IMG/VR virus record: IMGVR_UViG_3300042885_000570
Span: 21,149-85,148 of that record
DNA length: 64,000 bases
Origin: a virus
Strand: one strand, 5' to 3'
Below, piece by piece: positions 29,846 to 37,633 of this stretch. The first letter of the stretch is position 1. Each line of letters opens with the position of its first letter. A program made the translations under genes and the position numbers. The notes beneath the pieces are model-generated. The model was given only the letters and a program-made list of their open reading frames with translations, was not told the origin of the DNA and made no database searches.

Positions 29846-30493
29846 TTATCCTTTTACGCGTTTAAGTCTTGGATTTTTAGCTTTAGCTTTAGCACTAGCT
29901 TTTCTAGTTGATGCAGCTAATATAGCTCCAGCAGCTTGTTTACTTACACCTTGTTTAGCAGCTATCTTAGACTGAACAGCTTTGAAACCTGGATGAGTTG
30001 CTCCACCTAATTTTTTTACTGTACTCTTTGGTCCAGCATATTCCATTTTACCAGTTGACTTATTAATCTTATAATTATCTTGATTTCCTTTTAATCTTTC
30101 TTTTTGATCAAGTTTTAATTGTTCAAGCTTTAATCTTTCTTGTTCAAGCCTTAATGTTTCTCTTGGATCCATATGAGGCGGTTTAATTAATGTTGGTTTT
30201 ACATTTGAATTACTCCAAGGTCTATACTTTGTTGTATCAGTGATTATACCATCTTGAGCTTTAGGTATAACTTTTTTAGTATTACCCTTTGCTTTCATTT
30301 TTGCACCAGCGATTCTATCTGCTTTAGATTTACCAGGATTATTATCTATACCAGCTATAATAGATAGAATACCAAATGGACTAGTTCCACCAGATTTCAT
30401 CATAGGTTTTCTTTCAGGAGCACATGCACCTGCAGCTGTTCTTACTTTAGTATTTTTGCAAGAAGTCTTAACTGCTCTATTAGTAGTTGCCAT
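29846..30493 (-). CDS. Basic low-complexity protein with KAQ-G motif (215 aa)
   Basis: A strongly basic protein with a disordered N-terminus, VIPKAQDG at about residue 75, a helical segment at about 110-137 (LRLEQERLKLEQLKLDQKER) and a C-terminal Lys/Ala-rich region that looks like a nucleic-acid-binding tail. The segment GFKAVQSKIAAKQGVSKQAA resembles small phage proteins that carry this conserved basic helix. It belongs to a run of five basic proteins between the head and neck genes. A DNA-condensing or scaffold-associated role is possible but unproven. Confidence 0.6.
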   Translation of the reverse strand: MATTNRAVKTSCKNTKVRTAAGACAPERKPMMKSGGTSPFGILSIIAGIDNNPGKSKADRIAGAKMKAKGNTKKVIPKAQDGIITDTTKYRPWSNSNVKPTLIKPPHMDPRETLRLEQERLKLEQLKLDQKERLKGNQDNYKINKSTGKMEYAGPKSTVKKLGGATHPGFKAVQSKIAAKQGVSKQAAGAILAASTRKASAKAKAKNPRLKRVKG

Positions 30494-30495
30494 GA

Positions 30496-31395
30496 CTATT
30501 TCTTTTTAGATTTAACTACTCCACCTTTCTTTTTTGTCATGTCATATACCTTCTTAGCTACATAACCTATAGGACTAGCCATCACACCTGCTTTGAACTC
30601 TGCTGCTGCACTTCTAGGTTTTGGTTTTGCGTCTCCAGCTATTTTACTTTTAAGGGCACTATATTTTTTTATATTAGCTTCACGCATCTCATCTACTGAA
30701 GGTCTTGGACCAACAGTTTTTTTAACTGGTCCTGTTGCACCCTTCTTTGGTGTATAACCACTAGTATTTACTGGTGATGCTGTTGCACCTCTCTTTGGTG
30801 AATAACCACTAGTTTTAGTAGATGGAGATTTAGTATTTATAACAGTATCTTCATATTTAGTTTTAGGTCTTTGTTTAGGAATAGTAATACCCACCATAGG
30901 ATCACCAAATTCTATACTTGGTTTTCTAACTGGTTCAGTACTTTTAGGAGCAGCTGTTGTTTTAGCACTTACGCCAGCTCTTACTCTTGATGAATCAACT
31001 TTTGACTTAATACCTTTTGGGTTAGGACCTTTAGGAGAAGTAGCGTTTATTCTTGCCATTGCTGCTCTTGGAGTTTCACCAGGTCTACTTGTTGGTGTTG
31101 TTTCAAACATTCCTACACCAGTACTTTTTACTTCTCCTTTTGACTGGTATTTTGTAATTGATTTTTTAACCATTGCATTTCTAGCATCATTAGCTTTTCT
31201 AAAAGTAGTTAATACATGTTCTTTTTTAGTTCCACCTTTTTTCATAGACTCAGGACCTGTTTGACCTGCACCTGTAAAATATGGTATTCCAGCTGCAAAC
31301 GGTTTTTTACCTGGACCCATAGCTTTAGTAGCCATACCACCTTTAGACATTTTTTTCATTGTACCCCCACAAGAAGCGCATCCTAACTTTTTCAT
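30496..31395 (-). CDS. Basic disordered virion-type protein with YQSKGEVKS and NPKGIKS motifs (299 aa)
   Basis: I place the start at 31395 (MKKLGCASCGGT, after TATATTATG), not at the in-frame ATG at 31419, because the latter lies inside the upstream gene. The protein is very Lys/Pro/Thr/Gly-rich. It carries a CASCGG start, KKGGTKKEH, YQSKGEVKS (identical to the 866-aa virion protein), NPKGIKS (shared with the 532-aa neighbour), two GYTPKKGA/GYSPKRGA-type repeats and a C-terminal MTKKKGGVVKSKKK tail. It is probably packaged with DNA or used during head assembly; I know of no family. Confidence 0.6.
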   Translation of the reverse strand: MKKLGCASCGGTMKKMSKGGMATKAMGPGKKPFAAGIPYFTGAGQTGPESMKKGGTKKEHVLTTFRKANDARNAMVKKSITKYQSKGEVKSTGVGMFETTPTSRPGETPRAAMARINATSPKGPNPKGIKSKVDSSRVRAGVSAKTTAAPKSTEPVRKPSIEFGDPMVGITIPKQRPKTKYEDTVINTKSPSTKTSGYSPKRGATASPVNTSGYTPKKGATGPVKKTVGPRPSVDEMREANIKKYSALKSKIAGDAKPKPRSAAAEFKAGVMASPIGYVAKKVYDMTKKKGGVVKSKKK

Positions 31396-31406
31396 AATAT
31401 ATAAAT

Positions 31407-31679
31407 TTAACAGTTCCACTTTTTTAAAGAAAGAGCCTTTCTAGTAGGTCTTCCTTTTTCATCTTTCATAGGTCCACTTACTCCAGACATTCTAGCACAA
31501 AAACTTTTACGTCTCTTAGCATCTTTACTATCAGGATCTAATTTAGATGGTTTAGTAGTAACTGCCATCTTAAGTTTAGAACCAGGATTAGCTTTTCTAT
31601 AGGAAGCAACACCTTTAGCATTTAAGCCTCCGGTTTTGCTTTTTCCTACAGATCTTGTCCATGCAGGTGTCTTTGCCAT
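31407..31679 (-). CDS. DUF6321-like basic phage protein (90 aa)
   Basis: A compact basic protein with the pattern KSKTGGLNAKGVASYRKANP, then KLKMAVTTKPSKLDP, SKDAKRRKSFCARMSG and the C-terminal RPTRKALSLKKWNC. I recognise this as the DUF6321-type domain common in aquatic phages. Its biochemical role is unknown; its charge and conserved Cys, Trp and Arg residues suggest nucleic-acid contact. Its full length matches the domain, so it looks intact. It sits between two larger Lys-rich proteins. Confidence 0.72.
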   Translation of the reverse strand: MAKTPAWTRSVGKSKTGGLNAKGVASYRKANPGSKLKMAVTTKPSKLDPDSKDAKRRKSFCARMSGVSGPMKDEKGRPTRKALSLKKWNC

Positions 31680-31681
31680 GG

Positions 31682-33280
31682 TTATTTCTTTTTATTTCTT
31701 TTAACAATACCACCTTTTTTCATCATCATTTTTTTCTCTGTATCAGAAATCTTTTCTTTTAGTCTTTCTGATCTTTCCTCATTACCTCTTGAAGCAGCTC
31801 TTCCTGCTCTTCTTTCTCTACTTTCATTCAACATACCTCTTACTTTATTACCAAAAGTTGCTCTTGGTTGTGCACCACTTGCAGGAGTAGAACTTGAAGG
31901 TTTACTTGATGAAGTACTTGAACTTGTACTTGCAGTTGATGTTGCTGCAGCTTTTGGTTGAATGATTTCTTTTTTAGCTTCAATAGTATTAGCAATTTGT
32001 GTTGTAGGTTTCATTTCCATTTTATCAACCTTATTATCTGCTTTTGAAATTGCAGGTGTTGCAGGTTTTTTAACTAAAGGTTTAGTTTCTTTTTTCTTAG
32101 GTGTTAACTCTTTAAAATTATCCTCTGCTTTAGTTTTTCTACTTGCATTTGCTTTTTCACCAGCTTTAATAATATCTTTTCCTAATGAACCAGTTCTCTC
32201 ATCTTTTTTATTTGATGTTACAGGTGATTCATAGTTTTTTGTTGCTGGATTAAAACCATACCATTTAGATGAAACACCTCTTCCCCATTTATCTTTTGCA
32301 GGTTTATAATCTACACCTTTCTTTTTAAGTTCATCTTTTAAAGAAGGCGTTTTTATAAGTGTGTCAGTTTTTATACCTGTTTTATTTCCACCTACTTTAG
32401 GTTTTGTTTCATCTTTTTTAGCTTCAGGTTTTTTAGTATCTTTTTTAGCTTTATCCTCTTTGCTTTTAGAATAGTCATATAGTTTTTTAATACCATAAGT
32501 TGCTGCTGCAGCACCTAGAATAACACCACCAACTTTACCAGCCTTAGCTAATTTAGCATTTTTAAGAGCTTTAGCTTTTTCAGCAATTTTAACATTTCTT
32601 AAAGTTTTACTACGTTCAGCAGGTGGTTTACCTGCTAGTCTTCTTCTTTCAACTCCAGACATTCTTCGAGTTCTTTTTAAGTTTGCTTTAGGAGCTTTTT
32701 CAGCAGCTGCTTTTTCAGCAACAGATTTTTCAGCAGCTGCTTTTTCAGCAGCAAGTCTTTCATTTGCTCTTGCTTTTATATCAGCTAAAGCTTTTCTCTT
32801 AGAACCTACACCTGGAGTTTCACCTTTAGAAGCACCTCCACGAGTTCTTGGTTTAGTGTCTACTAGTGGTTTCTTTTCTAATGGTGTTTTCTTTGCATAC
32901 TTACCAGATGTACCTGGAGTATTTCCTTTACTTACACCACCACGTGTTCTTGGAGTAGTTGTAGTAGTTGTAGTAGTAACAGGTTTAGACGCAACTGGTT
33001 TAACTGGTTTCTTAGCTGCAGGTTTAGGTGCTGGTTTAGAAGCCGTAGTAGTTGGTCTAACAGGAGCTTTATATCCTTCACCTTTTACAACTTGTCCCAT
33101 AGTTTTTGGATCAGTAGGTTTTAATTTAGTTGAACTTACTACAGGTTTGGGAGCTGGCTTAGGCTTAGGCTTAGGCGCAGGTTTATTATTTATCCCACCA
33201 GGATTAATACCTTTTGGGTTAGGACCACCTTTATATCTTGAGTTAGATTTTATCCCTTTTGGATTTATTTTACTTGCCAT
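31682..33280 (-). CDS. Lys/Pro/Ala-rich disordered protein (532 aa)
   Basis: The N-terminus repeats NPKGI-type elements (INPKGIKSNSRYKGG, then PNPKGINPGG). Pro/Lys/Thr-rich low complexity follows, with two TRGGxSKGxTPG elements (about 112-165), an AEKxAAEK helix (about 175-197), one possible hydrophobic helix (KVGGVILGAAAATYGIKKLY, about 249-268), and Ser-rich and Arg-rich C-terminal parts ending MMMKKGGIVKRNKKK. The basic composition recalls DNA-condensing or matrix-like proteins. NPKGIKS is shared with the 299-aa neighbour, suggesting a common partner. Function unknown. Confidence 0.6.
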   Translation of the reverse strand: MASKINPKGIKSNSRYKGGPNPKGINPGGINNKPAPKPKPKPAPKPVVSSTKLKPTDPKTMGQVVKGEGYKAPVRPTTTASKPAPKPAAKKPVKPVASKPVTTTTTTTTPRTRGGVSKGNTPGTSGKYAKKTPLEKKPLVDTKPRTRGGASKGETPGVGSKRKALADIKARANERLAAEKAAAEKSVAEKAAAEKAPKANLKRTRRMSGVERRRLAGKPPAERSKTLRNVKIAEKAKALKNAKLAKAGKVGGVILGAAAATYGIKKLYDYSKSKEDKAKKDTKKPEAKKDETKPKVGGNKTGIKTDTLIKTPSLKDELKKKGVDYKPAKDKWGRGVSSKWYGFNPATKNYESPVTSNKKDERTGSLGKDIIKAGEKANASRKTKAEDNFKELTPKKKETKPLVKKPATPAISKADNKVDKMEMKPTTQIANTIEAKKEIIQPKAAATSTASTSSSTSSSKPSSSTPASGAQPRATFGNKVRGMLNESRERRAGRAASRGNEERSERLKEKISDTEKKMMMKKGGIVKRNKKK

Positions 33281-33291
33281 GATCTTTCAGA

Positions 33292-33462
33292 TTAACATTT
33301 TTTACCTTTACTTCCACCCATTTTCATTTTAGGTGAAGCCTGTGGTTTGTTAACTTTTCCACATGATTTACCTGATGCATTTTTTAATGCATAAACTGGA
33401 GCGTTGGTTCCACCAACTCTACCTGTTGCTTTTTGCTGTACGTTTACTTTTGCGTTAGCCAT
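33292..33462 (-). CDS. Small basic protein with MGG tail (56 aa)
   Basis: A 57-codon frame beginning MANAKVNVQQKATGRVGGT and ending KMKMGGSKGKKC fills the gap before the 532-aa gene. It is basic, has two cysteines and no hydrophobic segment. It shares the Lys/Gly composition and C-terminal GG element of its neighbours. An A/T-rich leader precedes its ATG, and a terminator lies just upstream, so it starts the basic-protein operon. Unknown function. Confidence 0.6.
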   Translation of the reverse strand: MANAKVNVQQKATGRVGGTNAPVYALKNASGKSCGKVNKPQASPKMKMGGSKGKKC

Positions 33463-33473
33463 GATATATAGTT

Positions 33474-33505
33474 TAAAAAAAGCATACCAGCATTACTGGT
33501 ATACT
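33474..33505 (-). terminator. Intrinsic terminator after the 336-aa gene
   Basis: On the minus strand AGTATACCAG and CTGGTATGCT form a hairpin followed by TTTTTT. It ends the transcription unit that begins at 34526. Confidence 0.85.
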
Positions 33506-33515
33506 CTAGAGTTAT

Positions 33516-34526
33516 TTACATATTCCACAGTTTTTCAACTTGTGCATTTAAATCTTTTAAAATATCCTCATTTAAAGGACTTTTTAAGAACTCAATTACA
33601 TCTGATACATTTCTACCTAACAAGCTATTTGTTCTTGCATGGTAGATATAACCATCTGCCTTATTTATAATATACTTAAAAAATATGGAATCTTTAACAA
33701 TTGCTTTGATTTTTAATGTTTCCATATCTAAAGCTGCTGCATCTAAGAAACCTTTTGCTGCTCTTTCTTTGTTACCTTCAGTACCTTCACCATTAATGTG
33801 TCTATCCATATTGTCATAGATAACATCATTAGGTGTATGTTTTTTATACTGTACACTAGCTGTATCAACTGCTTTTGCAATATAGAATAACTTAGTACTA
33901 TTTTTATCAAATAGTTTCTGTAACTCAGCAAGTGCTTTATTTTTAAGTTTTTTGTATTCAGTTTTAACACCACTTGTTTCAGTTACTTTATCCAAGTAAA
34001 ATTTTGGCGGTACTGCTTTTGATCTAGCATCTTCATAACTTCTTGATACAAGTGAGAATCCTCCAGCTTCAACAGCATATAGTTTAATTCTATCATATGG
34101 ATTTGCAGGATCTAGATATACTGGATCATTACCACATGACATGTTGATTTTATTCCAGAATTCTTTATTATCTGGTCTTAATAATTTTACATCATTCCAG
34201 AATGTAGGACTTTCTACATCTAAAATATTAGCAGCTAATTCTCTTTCTAGTTCTGCTACAGCTTTTCTAATTTCTTTAGTTTTAGCTTCTCTCTCTTCTG
34301 CAGGTAATAATTTAATCTCAGGAGCAAATTCATTTAATCCTGTTACATATCTTATTACTCCATTTTGTTCTAAGCAAGCTAGTTGCTCGTAATGTTTTAC
34401 ACCATCAAATAATGATTGGCCATAATGTTCTAATCCCATATTTGACATTGAATTGTCAAAATAAGGTTTAACAGAGATCTTGTTGCTCTTGTTAACGTTA
34501 AATACTTCTACGTGTGTGAAATCCAT
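33516..34526 (-). CDS. Conserved-type head-associated protein of unknown function (336 aa)
   Basis: It lies immediately downstream of the major capsid gene, as a separate unit with its own terminator. The protein has a beta N-terminus (FTHVEVFNVNKSNKISVKPY), a helical Glu/Lys segment (about 75-98) and several helical stretches. The segment KDSIFFKYIINKADGYIYH (about 280-298) precedes a C-terminal helix. No signal peptide or catalytic motif is visible. The position suggests an abundant auxiliary capsid or head-maturation protein. I do not recognise the family. Confidence 0.55.
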   Translation of the reverse strand: MDFTHVEVFNVNKSNKISVKPYFDNSMSNMGLEHYGQSLFDGVKHYEQLACLEQNGVIRYVTGLNEFAPEIKLLPAEEREAKTKEIRKAVAELERELAANILDVESPTFWNDVKLLRPDNKEFWNKINMSCGNDPVYLDPANPYDRIKLYAVEAGGFSLVSRSYEDARSKAVPPKFYLDKVTETSGVKTEYKKLKNKALAELQKLFDKNSTKLFYIAKAVDTASVQYKKHTPNDVIYDNMDRHINGEGTEGNKERAAKGFLDAAALDMETLKIKAIVKDSIFFKYIINKADGYIYHARTNSLLGRNVSDVIEFLKSPLNEDILKDLNAQVEKLWNM

Positions 34527-34564
34527 TTTGTGTTGGTTTTAAAATGTTTATAATTGTAAATATA

Positions 34565-34600
34565 TAAAAAAAGGAGGAGAATAAACCCCTCCTCTTTTTA
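34565..34600 (-). terminator. Intrinsic terminator after the major capsid gene
   Basis: On the minus strand GAGGAGG and CCTCCTT form a stem enclosing GGTTTATT, followed by TTTTT. It is 18 bp from the capsid stop. Confidence 0.86.
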
Positions 34601-34617
34601 TTTTCTAGTTTGACATA

Positions 34618-36234
34618 TTAGAATGATCCACCTGTGATTGGATTTCTCATAACAATTTTCAATACTTTAGTTGGATCTTTAACCCAAATAGCTGGCATTG
34701 TTTGAGACATCATTACACGGTAACCGTTGAATTGTCCAGAAGATTGGAATCCTTGAGATCTACCCATGTAATCCATTGTTCCATTTTGGTACCACCATTT
34801 CAATTGATTATCCCAAGATAATTTCAACATGTAGATGTTGTCATTAGTATTATCTGTGATATCAAAGATAATGAATGAGTAAGAAGATAATGGGAAACCA
34901 TCAATGATAGGGTTCTCAATATCATTAGTATGAACATTATCAAATGCAGGATTCAATACAAATTTCACATTAGCCAAGAATGGAATAACGTAAGAAGTGT
35001 AAGCAAATCCAAAGTTTAAGTCCATACCTTTACCAGTGATAGCACCGATATCAGCAGCTTGAATCAATAAACCTGAAGAGATAGCTTCTTGTTTAATTGC
35101 TTCATTAACCATTCTCATACCACCCATACCTGTTTGAACAACAAGTTGACGTTTAGGATCTGGTCCTTGGAACTCAACTTTACCATTGAAGAAGTTATAT
35201 AACTCTCCTCTGAATAAATCTAAGTTAAAGTTGTTTTTGTTGTAGATACGTTTGAAAGAGTTATCTAACTGTTTCCATAAACCTACAGATAATCTTACAT
35301 CATCTGGTCCGTCTTGACGTACTCTACCCCCGTGACCCCACATAAGGTAAGTCTCAATATCAGAAGCAATCTTAGTTAAGTGAGCAGCCTCCATGTTAGT
35401 TAAGAAAGTTCTTGATAAATCACCATTATCAAATGCTTTTTTAACTGAGTCTTTACCCATTACTTTAACCATATCATCCAAAGATGAAATAGATGGATCT
35501 AATCCTTTCAAGTGAGATCTCCAGATTTCTGTAACTGGTACAGTACCATCTGCATTCATACCACCTTTGATCATTAAATCTGCTCTAGAAGAGATAGAAT
35601 AATGAACGTGAGCTTCAGCACCACCAACAAAGTTATAATACTCACGGAATCCTGTGTTAGTTTGGATGTCTGAGAATCTCTCACCATACTCACCTCTAGC
35701 AGAACCTTTACGGAATACTTTAGTACCATTAGCTAAATAAGCATTATCAATGTACTTGTAGTTATCATTGTTAACTAACTGTACTGTATAGATGAATCCG
35801 TCACCAATTGGTAAGATATCATCAGCAGTAATGTACATCTCAACTCCATTGTATTTGTCATAGGTAATGATATCACCATGTCCAAATTCTCTTTTGTTAA
35901 GCTTGATTTTGAAAGTAGTACCTTCAATACCTTTAGCAGTGTTAGCTGGTTCAATGTCTTCAACAATGTAAGGAAGATCAATTGAAACTGGAGTTTGCCA
36001 TTTGTACTCACCTCTTGCGTTATCTACATTGATAACGTTTTTTCCACCAAAAGAAGATAACTGGTATAAAGGCATTTCAACTTTCTGAGCCATAGCCCAT
36101 AAGTCTACTGGACCTAAATCCATTGGTTCTGCATCTTTTAGCATGTTTTGTAAATGGTATGAATCAACATGTGAACTAGCATTGTATGCCGTATCACGTA
36201 GGAAAATACCATTATTTAATACTGGAGTTGCCAT
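34618..36234 (-). CDS. Major capsid protein (538 aa)
   Basis: The size, position after the portal and scaffold genes, and own terminator all fit a major capsid protein of HK97 fold. N-terminal LQNMLKDAEPMDLGPVDLW and the central GLDPSISSLDDMVKVMG lie in a beta/alpha pattern that I associate with crAss-like and related Bacteroidota phage capsids. The C-terminus (VKDPTKVLKIVMRNPITGGS) looks like a P-domain strand. No prohead protease is visible nearby and the N-terminus lacks a long delta domain, consistent with a separate scaffold. The assignment is mostly contextual. Confidence 0.75.
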   Translation of the reverse strand: MATPVLNNGIFLRDTAYNASSHVDSYHLQNMLKDAEPMDLGPVDLWAMAQKVEMPLYQLSSFGGKNVINVDNARGEYKWQTPVSIDLPYIVEDIEPANTAKGIEGTTFKIKLNKREFGHGDIITYDKYNGVEMYITADDILPIGDGFIYTVQLVNNDNYKYIDNAYLANGTKVFRKGSARGEYGERFSDIQTNTGFREYYNFVGGAEAHVHYSISSRADLMIKGGMNADGTVPVTEIWRSHLKGLDPSISSLDDMVKVMGKDSVKKAFDNGDLSRTFLTNMEAAHLTKIASDIETYLMWGHGGRVRQDGPDDVRLSVGLWKQLDNSFKRIYNKNNFNLDLFRGELYNFFNGKVEFQGPDPKRQLVVQTGMGGMRMVNEAIKQEAISSGLLIQAADIGAITGKGMDLNFGFAYTSYVIPFLANVKFVLNPAFDNVHTNDIENPIIDGFPLSSYSFIIFDITDNTNDNIYMLKLSWDNQLKWWYQNGTMDYMGRSQGFQSSGQFNGYRVMMSQTMPAIWVKDPTKVLKIVMRNPITGGSF

Positions 36235-36266
36235 TTGTTTTTATTTATTTATTTATATTATTTATT

Positions 36267-37520
36267 TTAAAATCTTTTAAACATACTACTACCAGATGAT
36301 CTTGATATTGTATTGTTACTTGTAGTTTTTCTTGCTTGTTGTTTTTCATCTACAGTATTTGAAGATGCAATCTTTTTAGCCTCTTCAGTTTTTAACATTC
36401 TTACTGTTTTTTCTGTTGCAACTTTAGTACCTTGATCTTTTATCTTAGCTCTGTATCCTTCTGGATCTGCTAATAACCATAGTGCTTCAGCAATAAGATC
36501 ATGTCTTGGTTCTACAAACTGATACTTCTCTAATAGGTGACCTAACATATTTGTAGGCTTACCTGATATTGAAGGATAGTTTGGTTGAACTAATCCACTA
36601 TACAGCATGTTCTGTGTTTTCTTATCAAGCTTAACTCCATCAAGTTCTCCTGTTGACAATACGTTATATACATTATCCGTATATACTTTTGCAGCTTGAA
36701 CTTGTTGCTCTTTCTTAGTTTCTTGTTCTGCTAGTTTTCTAGATACAATCTCTTCCTGCATTCTATCCAACTTAGGTTTAAACTGTTTAGCTTTTTGTCC
36801 TAACTTATCTACATCTGCCCAATCTTCAATCTCTGACTCTATTTCCTCTGGTGTACCAAAGTTTGTAGCGTATAAGTATTGTCTTGCAATCTCAGCTTGA
36901 TGATTCTCATCTTCTGGATCTAATTCAAATACTTCTTCTACTTGAGCAAGAGTTCTAAATAATCCTTTAAGATCTTGTCCACCATCAGCTACATATTTAG
37001 CTGCAGTTTTCAATTCATCAGGTAAAGCATTAAAAAACTCTTTTGGCACATCTTCTTTAATCTTTCTCTCTTTCTCTTGAAAGTTAGCTTCAAACAACTC
37101 TCTAAAGTCTTTAGTAGTATAATCCTCTAGATCTTTATCATCATCAAATCCAAAAAGTGTACCTTCTTCAATCATCTTAGAAGCTAACTCATATAAACCT
37201 GACTTATCTACTTTAGGTCTACCTTTATTACCTGCTTCTTCTTCCTGAGCAATAAGTCCATCTAATTCATCAATTGTCTCTTGAACTTCTTCCTTAGTGA
37301 TTGTTTGCTCTGCAGTATCTTGTTTAGTTGTTACACCAGTTTTACTATCAAGGAACTCATAATCAGTTTTAGCATCTTTAGAAAAAAGAGACTTTTTCTC
37401 TTCTTCCTCTTCTGGTAGCATCACGTTATCCGCTCCAGGCATTCCAAATAATTCATCCAAGTTTACATCTACCTGTGAAACGGTAGTGTTATCTTGTGTT
37501 GCTTGCTCATCAGTATTCAT
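36267..37520 (-). CDS. Probable scaffolding protein (417 aa)
   Basis: An acidic, strongly helical protein located between the portal and major capsid genes, the usual place for a scaffold. Residues 1-110 are Asp/Glu-rich and disordered (MLPEEEEEKKSLF). A central helical region follows, and a coiled-coil stretch (about 245-275, QEEIVSRKLAEQETKKEQQ) precedes a basic, Ser/Asn/Arg-rich C-terminus (ISRSSGSSMFKRF) that could bind capsid subunits. No enzyme motif is seen. The 113-bp A/T-rich gap upstream may contain a promoter. Confidence 0.68.
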   Translation of the reverse strand: MNTDEQATQDNTTVSQVDVNLDELFGMPGADNVMLPEEEEEKKSLFSKDAKTDYEFLDSKTGVTTKQDTAEQTITKEEVQETIDELDGLIAQEEEAGNKGRPKVDKSGLYELASKMIEEGTLFGFDDDKDLEDYTTKDFRELFEANFQEKERKIKEDVPKEFFNALPDELKTAAKYVADGGQDLKGLFRTLAQVEEVFELDPEDENHQAEIARQYLYATNFGTPEEIESEIEDWADVDKLGQKAKQFKPKLDRMQEEIVSRKLAEQETKKEQQVQAAKVYTDNVYNVLSTGELDGVKLDKKTQNMLYSGLVQPNYPSISGKPTNMLGHLLEKYQFVEPRHDLIAEALWLLADPEGYRAKIKDQGTKVATEKTVRMLKTEEAKKIASSNTVDEKQQARKTTSNNTISRSSGSSMFKRF

Positions 37521-37540
37521 ATGTTGGTCTTTATGTTACT

Positions 37541-37562
37541 ATTAATAATATAAGTATTTTTT
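37541..37562 (-). promoter_or_regulatory. Candidate late promoter (weak) for scaffold/capsid genes
   Basis: The minus strand reads AAAAATACTTATATTATTAA within the 113-bp gap upstream of the scaffold ATG. It resembles the block at 24991-25014. The gap beyond it (37563-37633) is otherwise featureless A/T-rich sequence. Confidence 0.25.
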
Positions 37563-37633
37563 TTACAAATAAACTTCATATATTTAAAATAGACTATTTT
37601 TTAATATTGTTTTTTGCCACTATATAGCTAAGT

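Noticed and set aside
31396-31419. Longer start for the 299-aa basic protein
   Set aside because: The extra eight codons overlap the DUF6321-like gene, and the ATG at 31395 is preceded by a normal A/T leader.
32856-33332. 158-codon frame on the plus strand with Gly/Leu/Val-rich product
   Set aside because: Mirror image of the Lys/Pro/Thr low-complexity gene on the minus strand. The repetitive coding sequence opens the opposite frame.
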